Origin: an uncultured Luminiphilus sp.
GTDB taxonomy: Bacteria; Pseudomonadota; Gammaproteobacteria; Pseudomonadales; Halieaceae
NCBI GenBank assembly: GCA_938085095.1
Contig: CALKEI010000088.1
Span: 1-34,870, forward strand
Direction of reading: 5' to 3'
Length of the DNA: 34,870 nucleotides
Below, in pieces: positions 1 through 6,685 of this stretch (positions are counted from its first letter, which is position 1; every line of letters begins with the position of its first letter). The position numbers were made by a program, and so were the translations under genes. Under the pieces are notes generated by a model. The model worked only from the letters and a program-made list of their open reading frames with translations, had not been told where the DNA came from and ran no database searches.

Positions 1-120
1 TCGCGCCTCGACACCGAGGTCGCTGCGCAACACATGTCGGCTGGAGAGATAGGTGCCAAGGTCACCACCGAGCCAATAGACCAGTGCCAGAACATGGATA
101 TAAAGCAAAACGGTATACAT
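1..120 (-). CDS. HemJ/CopD-like integral membrane protein, N-terminal fragment
   Basis: The first 40 codons of a minus-strand gene are visible; the rest lies beyond the left edge. The start is the ATG at 118-120, preceded on the minus strand by GAGAGG at a good ribosome-binding distance. The peptide opens with a hydrophobic helix containing a histidine and the stretch VYWLGGDLGTY. This closely parallels the start of the complete membrane protein at 3588-4268 (LHIIAMVYWLGGEWGVF), so the two are paralogues flanking the same island. A histidine in the first membrane helix followed by a Trp/Gly-rich turn is typical of the HemJ/CopD/DUF2269 class of small heme- or metal-associated membrane proteins. 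Function is not established; the paralogy is seen directly, the class assignment is by resemblance. Confidence 0.75.
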   Translation of the reverse strand, partial: MYTVLLYIHVLALVYWLGGDLGTYLSSRHVLRSDLGVEAR

Positions 121-200
121 GGTTACCTCTCAATGAGTTGGGATAGTGAAATTTTGCCGTCACACGGCGCCCGTTACTGTGAGTGAAGGCTCGCGCAATG

Positions 201-215
201 TGATCGCCGCGATCA
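201..215. promoter_or_regulatory. Perfect inverted repeat TGATCG-N3-CGATCA
   Basis: Two six-base arms separated by CCG form a perfect dyad about 80 bases upstream of the truncated membrane-protein gene (minus strand, start at 120) and just beyond the stop of the gene at 239-967. It could be an operator for the former or a small hairpin between the two genes. There is no U-tract, so it is a poor intrinsic terminator. It does not match the TATATCATTA element found elsewhere in the island. Confidence 0.3.
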
Positions 216-238
216 TAGATGTCTGCCACCCACAACCA

Positions 239-967
239 TCAGGGTGTTTCCTCGACAGATATTTCGGTCAGTTCATAGTGCGTCTGCATATAGCCCTCAG
301 CGCTGGCTTTTAGTAGCAGGTAGTCATCGTCTGCCGTGCACCACACGTCGTAGGGCGGATGCTCTTCCGGAAGGTTGCCTGCGGTGCCCGCTACCTGAAA
401 GTGGCGGGCGTTGAAGCTGCCAGCCGCAACTTCGATTTTTTCCTCTCCAAGATAGACAAGATCAAAGGCCGTCACGAAGAAGAAAGGCCCGGTTGCGCCG
501 CGATGATCTGGCGATGTAAGGAAGATGTTTTTCAGCGCGTGAACCCCGGGGCCCTGAGCCAGTGGATACAGCCGCATGAGGAGGGCATCTCCTACAATCG
601 GGTGGCTCTGCAGCCACCCGACCTGACCGTCTGTTTCCAGTTCCTGGCTGATTCGACCATCTCGTACATTGAAGGTCTCGCACTCTGCGTAACCGTTAGC
701 AAAGCGCATCCAGCCCGAACCTTCGAAGCGGCCTCCAACGGAGAGCCGCACCGAACAATCGATAGGGCTGGAGTCAGCGTGCCGGAGTGCCAGGCACACA
801 TCTCGTGTGACTTTGGGCGCATCGTCAATTTCGCAGTGGGCGAGCAGTACATCGGTGCCATCGGGCTGGCAGCTCAGGGTAAATACTTCTCGCCCGCGGA
901 CCTCGCCGGTGCGCTCGGATTTACGGCTGGTGTACTCGATCACACCTCGGATAAGCTTATGTCCCAT
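239..967 (-). CDS. Hypothetical protein, beta-rich, 242 aa
   Basis: I do not recognise this protein with confidence. It is 242 residues, soluble-looking, without a signal peptide or membrane helix, and rich in alternating hydrophobic/polar strands, with a C-terminal half (AGSFNARHFQVAGT, then WCTADDDYLLLKA) that recalls beta-barrel DUF3108-type proteins; this is an impression, not an identification. It starts at the ATG at 965-967, diverging from the isochorismatase-family gene at 1079, with the putative GntR operator between them. It is therefore probably controlled with the island. It reads in the same direction as the truncated membrane protein at 1-120, with a 118-base gap. Confidence 0.6.
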   Translation of the reverse strand: MGHKLIRGVIEYTSRKSERTGEVRGREVFTLSCQPDGTDVLLAHCEIDDAPKVTRDVCLALRHADSSPIDCSVRLSVGGRFEGSGWMRFANGYAECETFNVRDGRISQELETDGQVGWLQSHPIVGDALLMRLYPLAQGPGVHALKNIFLTSPDHRGATGPFFFVTAFDLVYLGEEKIEVAAGSFNARHFQVAGTAGNLPEEHPPYDVWCTADDDYLLLKASAEGYMQTHYELTEISVEETP

Positions 968-1023
968 GCGGCCCTCTGTGAATTGTCTTAGTTTGATCTG
1001 CGGCGCCAGATCTCGCTATGTAT

Positions 1024-1047
1024 TAATGATATGTTTTTATATCATGA
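1024..1047. promoter_or_regulatory. Putative GntR operator A (divergent promoter 967/1079)
   Basis: A perfect inverted repeat ATGATAT-N6-ATATCAT occupies 1026-1045. Each arm extends to a 9/10 match to the island's recurring decamer TATATCATTA (plus strand 1038-1047; minus strand 1024-1033). It lies 34 bases upstream of the isochorismatase-family start at 1079 and 58 bases upstream of the minus-strand gene that starts at 967. It is the most symmetrical copy of the element and likely overlaps the promoter. Confidence 0.6.
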
Positions 1048-1078
1048 CGGTTCGCGCTTCGGAAAAACAGGAATAACA

Positions 1079-1744
1079 ATGGAAACCAGCGACCTCACTG
1101 CGCGGCAGATCTACCAGCAAATTAAGGATAACCCCAGCCGCGCCCGCTTTGGCTTCGGCAAGAAGGCGATCCTTGTCAATATCGATCTGCAAAAGGCGTA
1201 TACCCGAACCGACCTGTTCAAAACCGCTTACGAGACCGATCCTGACCAGCTTAGTCACGTAAATCAGCTGGCAGAAGCATTTCGTGCGCTCGATTGGCCC
1301 GTAGTGTGGACCCATGTTGCTTTTATGGACTCAGGGGAGGACTGCGGTGTGTGGGGAACACGCACCGATACACCGGACTCGCTCCAGAATATTAAGTTTG
1401 GCTCGACGCGTGCCGAGTTCGATGATCGGCTCGACATTGATGAGCGGCGCGATGTCATCTACTGCAAAAAAATGCCGTCGGCTTTTTTCGAGACTGCGCT
1501 GCAGTCGCTTTGTGTTTGGCATCAGGTCGATACCGTGATCATGACCGGGGGCTCCACCAGTGGATGTATTCGCGCCACGGCCGTGGATTCACTATCGCGG
1601 GGTTACCGTACGATTGTCCCTGAGGAATGTGTGGCGGATAAGCACGAGAGCTACCATTTTGCGAATCTGACAGATTTGTCGATCAAATATGCCGATGTAC
1701 TCGGTGTGGGTGAGGTGCTCAACTGGCTCTCACAGCAGGGCTGA
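1079..1744 (+). CDS. Isochorismatase-family cysteine amidohydrolase (N-carbamoylsarcosine amidase/maleamate amidase type)
   Basis: A 221-residue cysteine hydrolase of the isochorismatase fold. The catalytic triad is visible: Asp36 (VNIDLQKAY), Lys130 (YCKKMPSAFF) and nucleophile Cys163 in GGSTSGCIRATAVD. This last signature is typical of the N-carbamoylsarcosine amidase, maleamate amidase (NicF) and ureidoacrylate amidase branch, not of true isochorismatases. It would hydrolyse a carbamoyl or half-amide substrate, releasing ammonia. An upstream in-frame ATG at 1031 lies inside the operator dyad; the ATG at 1079 follows AGGA by six bases and is the better start. It is followed after two bases by the first polysaccharide-deacetylase-like gene, so the three genes form an operon. 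A role as half-amide hydrolase after ring opening is inferred. Confidence 0.88.
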   Translation: METSDLTARQIYQQIKDNPSRARFGFGKKAILVNIDLQKAYTRTDLFKTAYETDPDQLSHVNQLAEAFRALDWPVVWTHVAFMDSGEDCGVWGTRTDTPDSLQNIKFGSTRAEFDDRLDIDERRDVIYCKKMPSAFFETALQSLCVWHQVDTVIMTGGSTSGCIRATAVDSLSRGYRTIVPEECVADKHESYHFANLTDLSIKYADVLGVGEVLNWLSQQG

Positions 1745-1746
1745 GG

Positions 1747-2670
1747 ATGAGTGGCACGACGCAACACGCTGAGCTCGCTCTCTATGATTACAATCCCTAT
1801 GAGCGGCGCCCCAAAATCGAGTGGCCTAATGGCGCGCGCATGGCGTTTTGGGTGGCGCCCAATATTGAATTTTACGAGCTGAACCCGCCCCTCAATCCGC
1901 ATCGTAAGCCCTGGCCGCACCCTTATCCCGCAGTACCCGGCTACAGTATTCGCGATTATGGGAACCGGGTGGGCCATCACCGCCAGATGGCTGTGCTCGA
2001 TAAATATGGTGTGCGCGGTTCGATCAGTCTGTCGGCGGCGTTATGTGAGCACCACCCCGAGATTATCGCGCTTTGCGCTGAGCGCAACTGGGAGTTCTTC
2101 AGCCACGGTATCTACAACACTCGCTACACCTATGGTCTGAGCGAGGATCAGGAACGCGAGATGATCGAGGATGCCATGGCGACGATCGAGCGCGCGGTGG
2201 GTCAGCGGCCCGCAGGCTATCTGGCGCCGGCGCTGTCACACTCAAACCACACCATTGATCTATTCGCCGAGGCCGGTGGGCTCTATACCTGCGATTTGTT
2301 CCACGATGATCAGCCCACTTGGGTCAAAACGCGCAGTGGTAAGCCGTTTGTGTCGATTCCTTACTCGCTGGAACTCAATGACACGATTGCCTATGTGGTG
2401 CAGAAGATGGAGCCGCGTCGCTACGGAGAGATCATTCGCCGTGCCTTCGATCAGCTTTATGAGGAGGGCGCTGAGAGCGGCACGGTGATGTGCATTCCGA
2501 CCCACAACTATCAGGTGAGCTGTCCGCATCGGCTACGCGCTTTCGAGGAGGCCCTTGAATACATCACCGGCCACTCTGACGTATGGGTCACCACGGGGCG
2601 AGAGATCGCCGAGTACTCGCTGACCCACCTGAAGGATCAGATCGGCAGTAACGCGGAGGCGTCGGCATGA
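1747..2670 (+). CDS. Polysaccharide deacetylase-family (PuuE-like) amidohydrolase 1
   Basis: A 307-residue cytoplasmic member of the carbohydrate-esterase-4 fold, in the branch containing PuuE allantoinase and bacterial cyclic imidases. The family motif RDYGNRVG is at residues 69-76, with further conserved-position histidines at His120 (FFSHG), His253 and His261 (PTHNYQVSCPHR). No signal peptide is present, which argues against a cell-wall or chitin deacetylase. The C-terminal histidine motif differs from that of its neighbour (FHPWLVGQPHR), so the two are unlikely to be redundant and may act on different substrates or as a hetero-oligomer. It begins two bases after the amidohydrolase gene and overlaps the next gene by four bases (ATGA), indicating translational coupling. 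Hydrolysis of a cyclic amide or imide is inferred from family and neighbours. Confidence 0.82.
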   Translation: MSGTTQHAELALYDYNPYERRPKIEWPNGARMAFWVAPNIEFYELNPPLNPHRKPWPHPYPAVPGYSIRDYGNRVGHHRQMAVLDKYGVRGSISLSAALCEHHPEIIALCAERNWEFFSHGIYNTRYTYGLSEDQEREMIEDAMATIERAVGQRPAGYLAPALSHSNHTIDLFAEAGGLYTCDLFHDDQPTWVKTRSGKPFVSIPYSLELNDTIAYVVQKMEPRRYGEIIRRAFDQLYEEGAESGTVMCIPTHNYQVSCPHRLRAFEEALEYITGHSDVWVTTGREIAEYSLTHLKDQIGSNAEASA

Positions 2671-3584
2671 GTGATGAGTTGCTGGTCTATCCGCGGCGCG
2701 ATTACGGCATGGATCACGATCGCTACGGGTGGTCGATGCTGCAGGACCGCCCGCCGGTCGCTTGGCCCGGTGGCAAACCCCTTGCCCTGTGGATCAACCT
2801 CTCGCTCCAACATTTCCCGCTCTCGGGAGAGAAGCCCTCAGTGGCACCACCGGGAGCGCTCACCATGCCCTACCCCGATCTCAGGCATTACACGTTGCGG
2901 GACTATGGCAATCGGGTGGGTATTTATCGGCTGCTCAAGTTGATGGAGCACTATCAGGCCGCGCCTTCACTGGCGATCTCTGGCGCATTGGCAGAGCGCT
3001 ACCCGCAGCTCTTGGAGCGGCTCGCAAAAACATCATCGGAATGGTTGGGCCATGGCTGGAACATGTTGTCGATGCACGCGGGTGAGATAGACCCTCAGAT
3101 CGAAACCGAATGGATTCACAATACCCGCACCGCGCTCGAGGCCTTTACTGACCAACCGATTGTTGGCTGGTTGAGCCCGGGGCGCATCCAGAGCGCCAAT
3201 ACACCCGAGCTGTTGGTGAAAAATGGCTTCCGGTACCAATGTGACTGGGTGAACGACGAGCTGCCCTATACCTTCAGGACCAGCGAGGGAGACATGACCT
3301 GCCTGCCTTCTAGCCTCGAGCTCGATGATGTCTTCGTCTTGACCCAGAATCTGCACAGCGAAGATAGCTTCGCCCAGCAGGTGATGGATGCGGCTGACCT
3401 GCTGATCAATGAGGGGCGCGAGCAGGGTGGACGATTACTATCGCTGAATTTTCATCCCTGGCTTGTGGGGCAGCCGCACCGCATTCGCACGGTCCGCGAG
3501 ATTCTTCAGGCTCTGCTGGTCGAGCGTGGCGACGACATTTGGCATGCGTCGCCCAGCCAGATTATCGAAGCGGCGCAGGCGTAA
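2667..3584 (+). CDS. Polysaccharide deacetylase-family (PuuE-like) amidohydrolase 2
   Basis: A 305-residue paralogue of the preceding protein with the same RDYGNRVG motif (residues 78-85), a WLGHGWN histidine motif near residue 130, and the C-terminal NFHPWLVGQPHR signature typical of PuuE-like allantoinase/imidase proteins. This copy retains the more canonical motifs and is the better candidate for ring-opening activity. Its ATG overlaps the upstream TGA by four bases. It converges with the membrane-protein gene at 3588, only three bases away, which leaves no room for a separate terminator. No secretion signal is visible. The substrate is unknown; a five-membered cyclic imide or hydantoin-like ring is an inference. 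Confidence 0.85.
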   Translation: MSDELLVYPRRDYGMDHDRYGWSMLQDRPPVAWPGGKPLALWINLSLQHFPLSGEKPSVAPPGALTMPYPDLRHYTLRDYGNRVGIYRLLKLMEHYQAAPSLAISGALAERYPQLLERLAKTSSEWLGHGWNMLSMHAGEIDPQIETEWIHNTRTALEAFTDQPIVGWLSPGRIQSANTPELLVKNGFRYQCDWVNDELPYTFRTSEGDMTCLPSSLELDDVFVLTQNLHSEDSFAQQVMDAADLLINEGREQGGRLLSLNFHPWLVGQPHRIRTVREILQALLVERGDDIWHASPSQIIEAAQA

Positions 3585-3587
3585 TCG

Positions 3588-4268
3588 TTAGATCGCCTTG
3601 GTCGCACCGAAGAAGGCGACAGACGCAATGGTGACCCAATAGAAATAAGCGAGGCGCTTGCCGAATGCGAGGCTCTGCTCCAGCTGATTCTCCGCTTGCT
3701 GATTTGGTCCGTCCGCCAATACGCGAAACAGCGTGGTCCACTCGCGCATAATGAAACGTAGTTTCAGGCCAATCATCAGCGTCACGCTATAGAGCAAAAT
3801 TTTGATAGAGAACCAGTACTGCATCGGTCCGACATTGAAGGGGCCATAACCCAGAAGTGAGCTGAGCGAAGAGATCACTAAAAGCGGGATTAGGATAAAG
3901 CGCACTTTCTCATCCCACAGGGTGAGCTGAAGGCCGCGGTCGGTCTCACGATAGACATACGCTGAGATGCACAGTGCCAACCAGGCGATTGCCAGTACCC
4001 ACACTGCAATCAGAAAGTCGCCGCCATAGGGTTGCACGCCCCACAGATAGCCCATGTGGAGGCCAAGAGGCAACAGGGTGATGATGCCGATGCGCGCCAG
4101 AATATCGATGTGGTACGCGGTCTGCATGTGCCGGCGCCGCTCTTCCATGGACAGATCGCGGTTAATGACATGGGTCGACGTATTGAATACGCCCCATTCT
4201 CCACCCAGCCAGTAGACCATGGCGATAATGTGCAACCAGCGCAGCACAGCCAGTTCAGTGATACCCAT
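3588..4268 (-). CDS. HemJ/CopD/DUF2269-like integral membrane protein
   Basis: A 226-residue inner-membrane protein with about six hydrophobic segments (near residues 6-24, 55-72, 83-105, 124-142, 150-168 and 205-224). The first helix carries His13 in WLHIIAMVYWLGG and the fifth has a WFSIKILLYSVTLMIGLKL pattern; both recall HemJ/CopD-type proteins, several of which bind heme. The start is the ATG at 4266-4268 after a GGGGG Shine-Dalgarno. It diverges from the regulator gene, with operators B and C between. The truncated gene at 1-120 is a clear paralogue. A role in electron transfer from the island's oxidase or in transport of the substrate is possible but unsupported by direct evidence. Confidence 0.72.
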   Translation of the reverse strand: MGITELAVLRWLHIIAMVYWLGGEWGVFNTSTHVINRDLSMEERRRHMQTAYHIDILARIGIITLLPLGLHMGYLWGVQPYGGDFLIAVWVLAIAWLALCISAYVYRETDRGLQLTLWDEKVRFILIPLLVISSLSSLLGYGPFNVGPMQYWFSIKILLYSVTLMIGLKLRFIMREWTTLFRVLADGPNQQAENQLEQSLAFGKRLAYFYWVTIASVAFFGATKAI

Positions 4269-4292
4269 CGTTCTGCCCCCAAATACTAAAGG

Positions 4293-4307
4293 TATATCAT
4301 TATATCA
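4293..4307. promoter_or_regulatory. Putative GntR operator B (upstream of membrane protein)
   Basis: The heptamer TATATCA occurs twice in direct orientation at 4293-4299 and 4301-4307, containing an exact TATATCATTA at 4293-4302. It sits 25 bases upstream of the minus-strand gene starting at 4268. It shares the decamer with the other intergenic regions of the island, consistent with binding by the adjacent GntR-type protein. Confidence 0.55.
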
Positions 4308-4398
4308 AAAGCTTACTGTTAACGGTGCCCCGATCGCAGACGTCGACTGGTGCAAAAGGTGAACAGAATCGGGCGCCGAATGTCTAATACGCTTATTT

Positions 4399-4411
4399 TG
4401 ATATATCATTA
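4399..4411. promoter_or_regulatory. Putative GntR operator C (autoregulatory site)
   Basis: A perfect ten-base palindrome TGATATATCA at 4399-4408 overlaps an exact TATATCATTA at 4402-4411. It lies about 40 bases before the regulator's ATG at 4449. HutC-type GntR proteins typically bind short AT-rich palindromes, often in their own promoters, so this fits autorepression. Confidence 0.6.
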
Positions 4412-4448
4412 GATCTAACCAGTTCGATCCGATAGGAGAGGCCTTTTT

Positions 4449-5219
4449 ATGGAAGAAGTGTTCAGCCCGCATCTTATCGGACAGCTATCCAAAGCATCCC
4501 CCACTCCCCTTTATCATCAGTTGTTTTCGCTACTGAAAGCTCGGATTCTCGACGGCACACTGGCGCTCGGTTTGCGTTTGCCCCCTGAAGAGCAGCTGGC
4601 GGGTCTTTTTAAGGTTTCTCGCATTACCGCTAAGCGCGCCATGGATGACCTGGCGGGCGAGGGGTTGGTTGAGCGCCGACGCGGTCGCGGTACCCATATC
4701 ATTTACCAATACTCGCCAAAGCCGGTGCAGGCGCCGTTAACGGGAATGCTGCAGGAAATTGAGAGCATGGCGCGCAATTCTTCCGCGCAGATTCTCGATT
4801 ACGGCATGCGTGTTCCCCCGCAGGCGGTCCGGGAGGACCTGGGCCTGGCCGATGGCAACACCGCATTGCATTTGCTCCGGGTACGCGAACGTGACGGCAT
4901 GAAGTTTGGTCACTACACCAGCTGGACCGCCGGCGTGGAAATGCCCTCTGATGCGACGATTTTCGAGAACACGCCTCGATTGAGTTACTTCAGGCAACAG
5001 GGGCTTGAGGTGAGCCACGTTACACAAACTCTTTCTGCTGTGTCAGCTGATGCCGCAGTCGCCGGCGCCCTCGGTGTTTCGCAAGGCAGTCCCTTGCTGA
5101 GCTTGACGCGCCGCTCCTACCAAAAGACCGGCGCTGAGAGCGAGCAGATTATGGATTTTTTGATCGTGCTCTATAACCCCGAGCAATTTCAGTATTCCAT
5201 GGACCTCACTTTAGATTAA
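4449..5219 (+). CDS. GntR family transcriptional regulator, HutC/UTRA type
   Basis: A 256-residue regulator with a winged helix-turn-helix at residues ~19-84 (LYHQLFSLLKARI, then SRITAKRAMDDLAGEGLVERRRGRGTHI) and a C-terminal UTRA effector-binding domain (~105-250). The start is the ATG at 4449 after AGGAGAG. UTRA regulators usually respond to small acids, amino-acid or sugar derivatives and repress degradation genes until the effector appears. It sits inside the catabolic island, diverging from the membrane protein and converging with the nitrilase-fold gene two bases after its stop. The repeated TATATCATTA element before four divergent or single promoters of the island makes it the likely local regulator. 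The effector is unknown. Confidence 0.92.
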   Translation: MEEVFSPHLIGQLSKASPTPLYHQLFSLLKARILDGTLALGLRLPPEEQLAGLFKVSRITAKRAMDDLAGEGLVERRRGRGTHIIYQYSPKPVQAPLTGMLQEIESMARNSSAQILDYGMRVPPQAVREDLGLADGNTALHLLRVRERDGMKFGHYTSWTAGVEMPSDATIFENTPRLSYFRQQGLEVSHVTQTLSAVSADAAVAGALGVSQGSPLLSLTRRSYQKTGAESEQIMDFLIVLYNPEQFQYSMDLTLD

Positions 5220-5221
5220 GG

Positions 5222-6271
5222 TCAGATCAGCCCTGCCTTTTTGAGGCCCTCAATCACCAGAGATTGCTGCTTCATAAAATGCTCCCGGTCAGGGACCACG
5301 ACCTCACCGTTAGCCCCTGCGAGATTATCTTCAGGATAAAAATGTTCCTGTTCGTAGGTAGAGCGGAACAGTGAAAGCCGCTGTCGCGCCATCAGATTAG
5401 TCATCGCCGGTTTGGCGCGGGCTTCGCGTAATCGCTCGATATCGATCATGGCGTGGGCCACCATCGATTCACCCGTATAGGCCTCTGTCATGACCTGCCC
5501 TTTGTAATCAACCACCTGAGAATGCCCTTGGGTGGAGTTCTGGGGCACGGGTGAGCCGTGAATAGCCGAGGTGTTGCTGGAGACCACGTAGCACATGTTT
5601 TCGTAGGCGCGTGCGCACTTGGCAATATTTTTGGGCGTGGGTCTGGGGCTGCCGACTTCACTTGAGGAATGCAGAATGACCTCGGCGCCACGCGTCGTGA
5701 GCGCTCGGGTCACTTCTGGATAGAGGATCTCTTCAGAGGCGACGCAGGCGAGACGCCCCAGCGGTGTGTCGGCCACGGGGAATAGCCCTTCTTCGCCATA
5801 GACTTCACGATATTGCGACAGCACGTCGTGCGGCGTTGGTGCAAACATTGAAATCAGCCTGCGGTAACGCAGAATGACTTCGCCTTCATCGTTAATAATG
5901 AAGCTGGTCTGAAAGTAGAGGTCGGGGAAGTGAGGATCGAGCTCGTAGGCATTACCCGACAGATAGACGCCCCGGTTTCGGGCGATCTCACCCATCCGCT
6001 CGTACTGGGGCCCATCCATGGCGATACAGGCTTTATTGCGCCACTCGCCGATACTCTCACCCATAGGAAAACTGGTCAGAAAATACTCAGGCAGCACGAC
6101 CAATTTCAGGGTGTCGCCGCTAAACGTTCCAATAAAACCCTTGCTGCCGGCGATCAGCTGATCGACGCGGGTCAACGTATCCGACATAGCCTGCTCGACG
6201 GCTGCACGGTCGGCGAGCCGGTTCACGGCATGACAATCCATTTGCAGTGCGAGAGCGGAATAGGGCGTCAC
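5222..6271 (-). CDS. Nitrilase-superfamily protein with non-canonical active site
   Basis: A 349-residue protein of the carbon-nitrogen hydrolase fold. The first catalytic element is present (Glu62 in VVLPEYF). At the second, where family members have Tyr-Arg-Lys, this protein reads RYRRL, putting Arg138 in place of the catalytic Lys. At the third, the usual Cys-x-Asp-x-x-x-Pro-Glu reads SEEILYPE, putting Ser179 in the nucleophile position; a Cys (176) lies three residues upstream, out of register. If this alignment holds, ordinary nitrilase or amidase chemistry is unlikely, and the protein may be a divergent enzyme or a non-catalytic partner. It is downstream of, and six bases from, the DUF1330 gene. 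The alignment was done by eye; a different register is possible. Confidence 0.8.
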   Translation of the reverse strand: MTPYSALALQMDCHAVNRLADRAAVEQAMSDTLTRVDQLIAGSKGFIGTFSGDTLKLVVLPEYFLTSFPMGESIGEWRNKACIAMDGPQYERMGEIARNRGVYLSGNAYELDPHFPDLYFQTSFIINDEGEVILRYRRLISMFAPTPHDVLSQYREVYGEEGLFPVADTPLGRLACVASEEILYPEVTRALTTRGAEVILHSSSEVGSPRPTPKNIAKCARAYENMCYVVSSNTSAIHGSPVPQNSTQGHSQVVDYKGQVMTEAYTGESMVAHAMIDIERLREARAKPAMTNLMARQRLSLFRSTYEQEHFYPEDNLAGANGEVVVPDREHFMKQQSLVIEGLKKAGLI

Positions 6272-6277
6272 GGCGTA

Positions 6278-6583
6278 TTACTCCAGTGTGGTTTGTTGCA
6301 GGCCATCGACGAGCATCACTCGAAAGCTGCCAGTCCCTTCCCGCAATGGTTTGGCGGCTTCGTAAGCCTCGCTATACCAAAAGGCTTTGGCCTGCTCCGC
6401 CGAGGGCCACCGGTGCATGACCAGCCTAGAGGCGCCCCAGTCACCTTCGAGTGATTCTTGTTGACCACCCAGAACAAGATATTCGCCGCCAAACTCGGCC
6501 ACGATGGCAGGCACGGTTTTAGCATAGGCACTGAATTTTTCTGGATCGTGTACCACGGCTTCAACAATGATGTAGGCAGTCAT
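6278..6583 (-). CDS. DUF1330 domain protein
   Basis: A 101-residue protein matching the DUF1330 pattern (dimeric alpha-beta-barrel fold): MTAYIIVEAVVHDPEKFSAY at the N-terminus, GGEYLVLGG in the middle and a SRLVMHRWPSAEQAKAFWYS segment towards the C-terminus. The full length is typical of the family. Members are often found in catabolic operons and may bind small aromatic or lipophilic compounds, but no activity is established. The start is the ATG at 6581-6583 after AGAGGTG. It is followed closely by the nitrilase-fold gene; the FAD-oxidase gene lies about 100 bases upstream on the same strand, so co-transcription of all three is possible. A second, more divergent DUF1330 protein is at 22472-22909. 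Confidence 0.85.
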   Translation of the reverse strand: MTAYIIVEAVVHDPEKFSAYAKTVPAIVAEFGGEYLVLGGQQESLEGDWGASRLVMHRWPSAEQAKAFWYSEAYEAAKPLREGTGSFRVMLVDGLQQTTLE

Positions 6584-6685
6584 GGTTGCACCTCTGGTGA
6601 TTGCAGGTCGCTACGATTGTGATGCGATCGAATATAGCATGCCAGCCGATGCCCGCCGGGTTGAGCATTGGGTGGGTTCAGGGTC

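Noticed and set aside
359-991. 210-codon plus-strand open frame
   Set aside because: It is antisense to the better-supported minus-strand gene 239-967, lacks a ribosome-binding site and reads as low-complexity shadow sequence.
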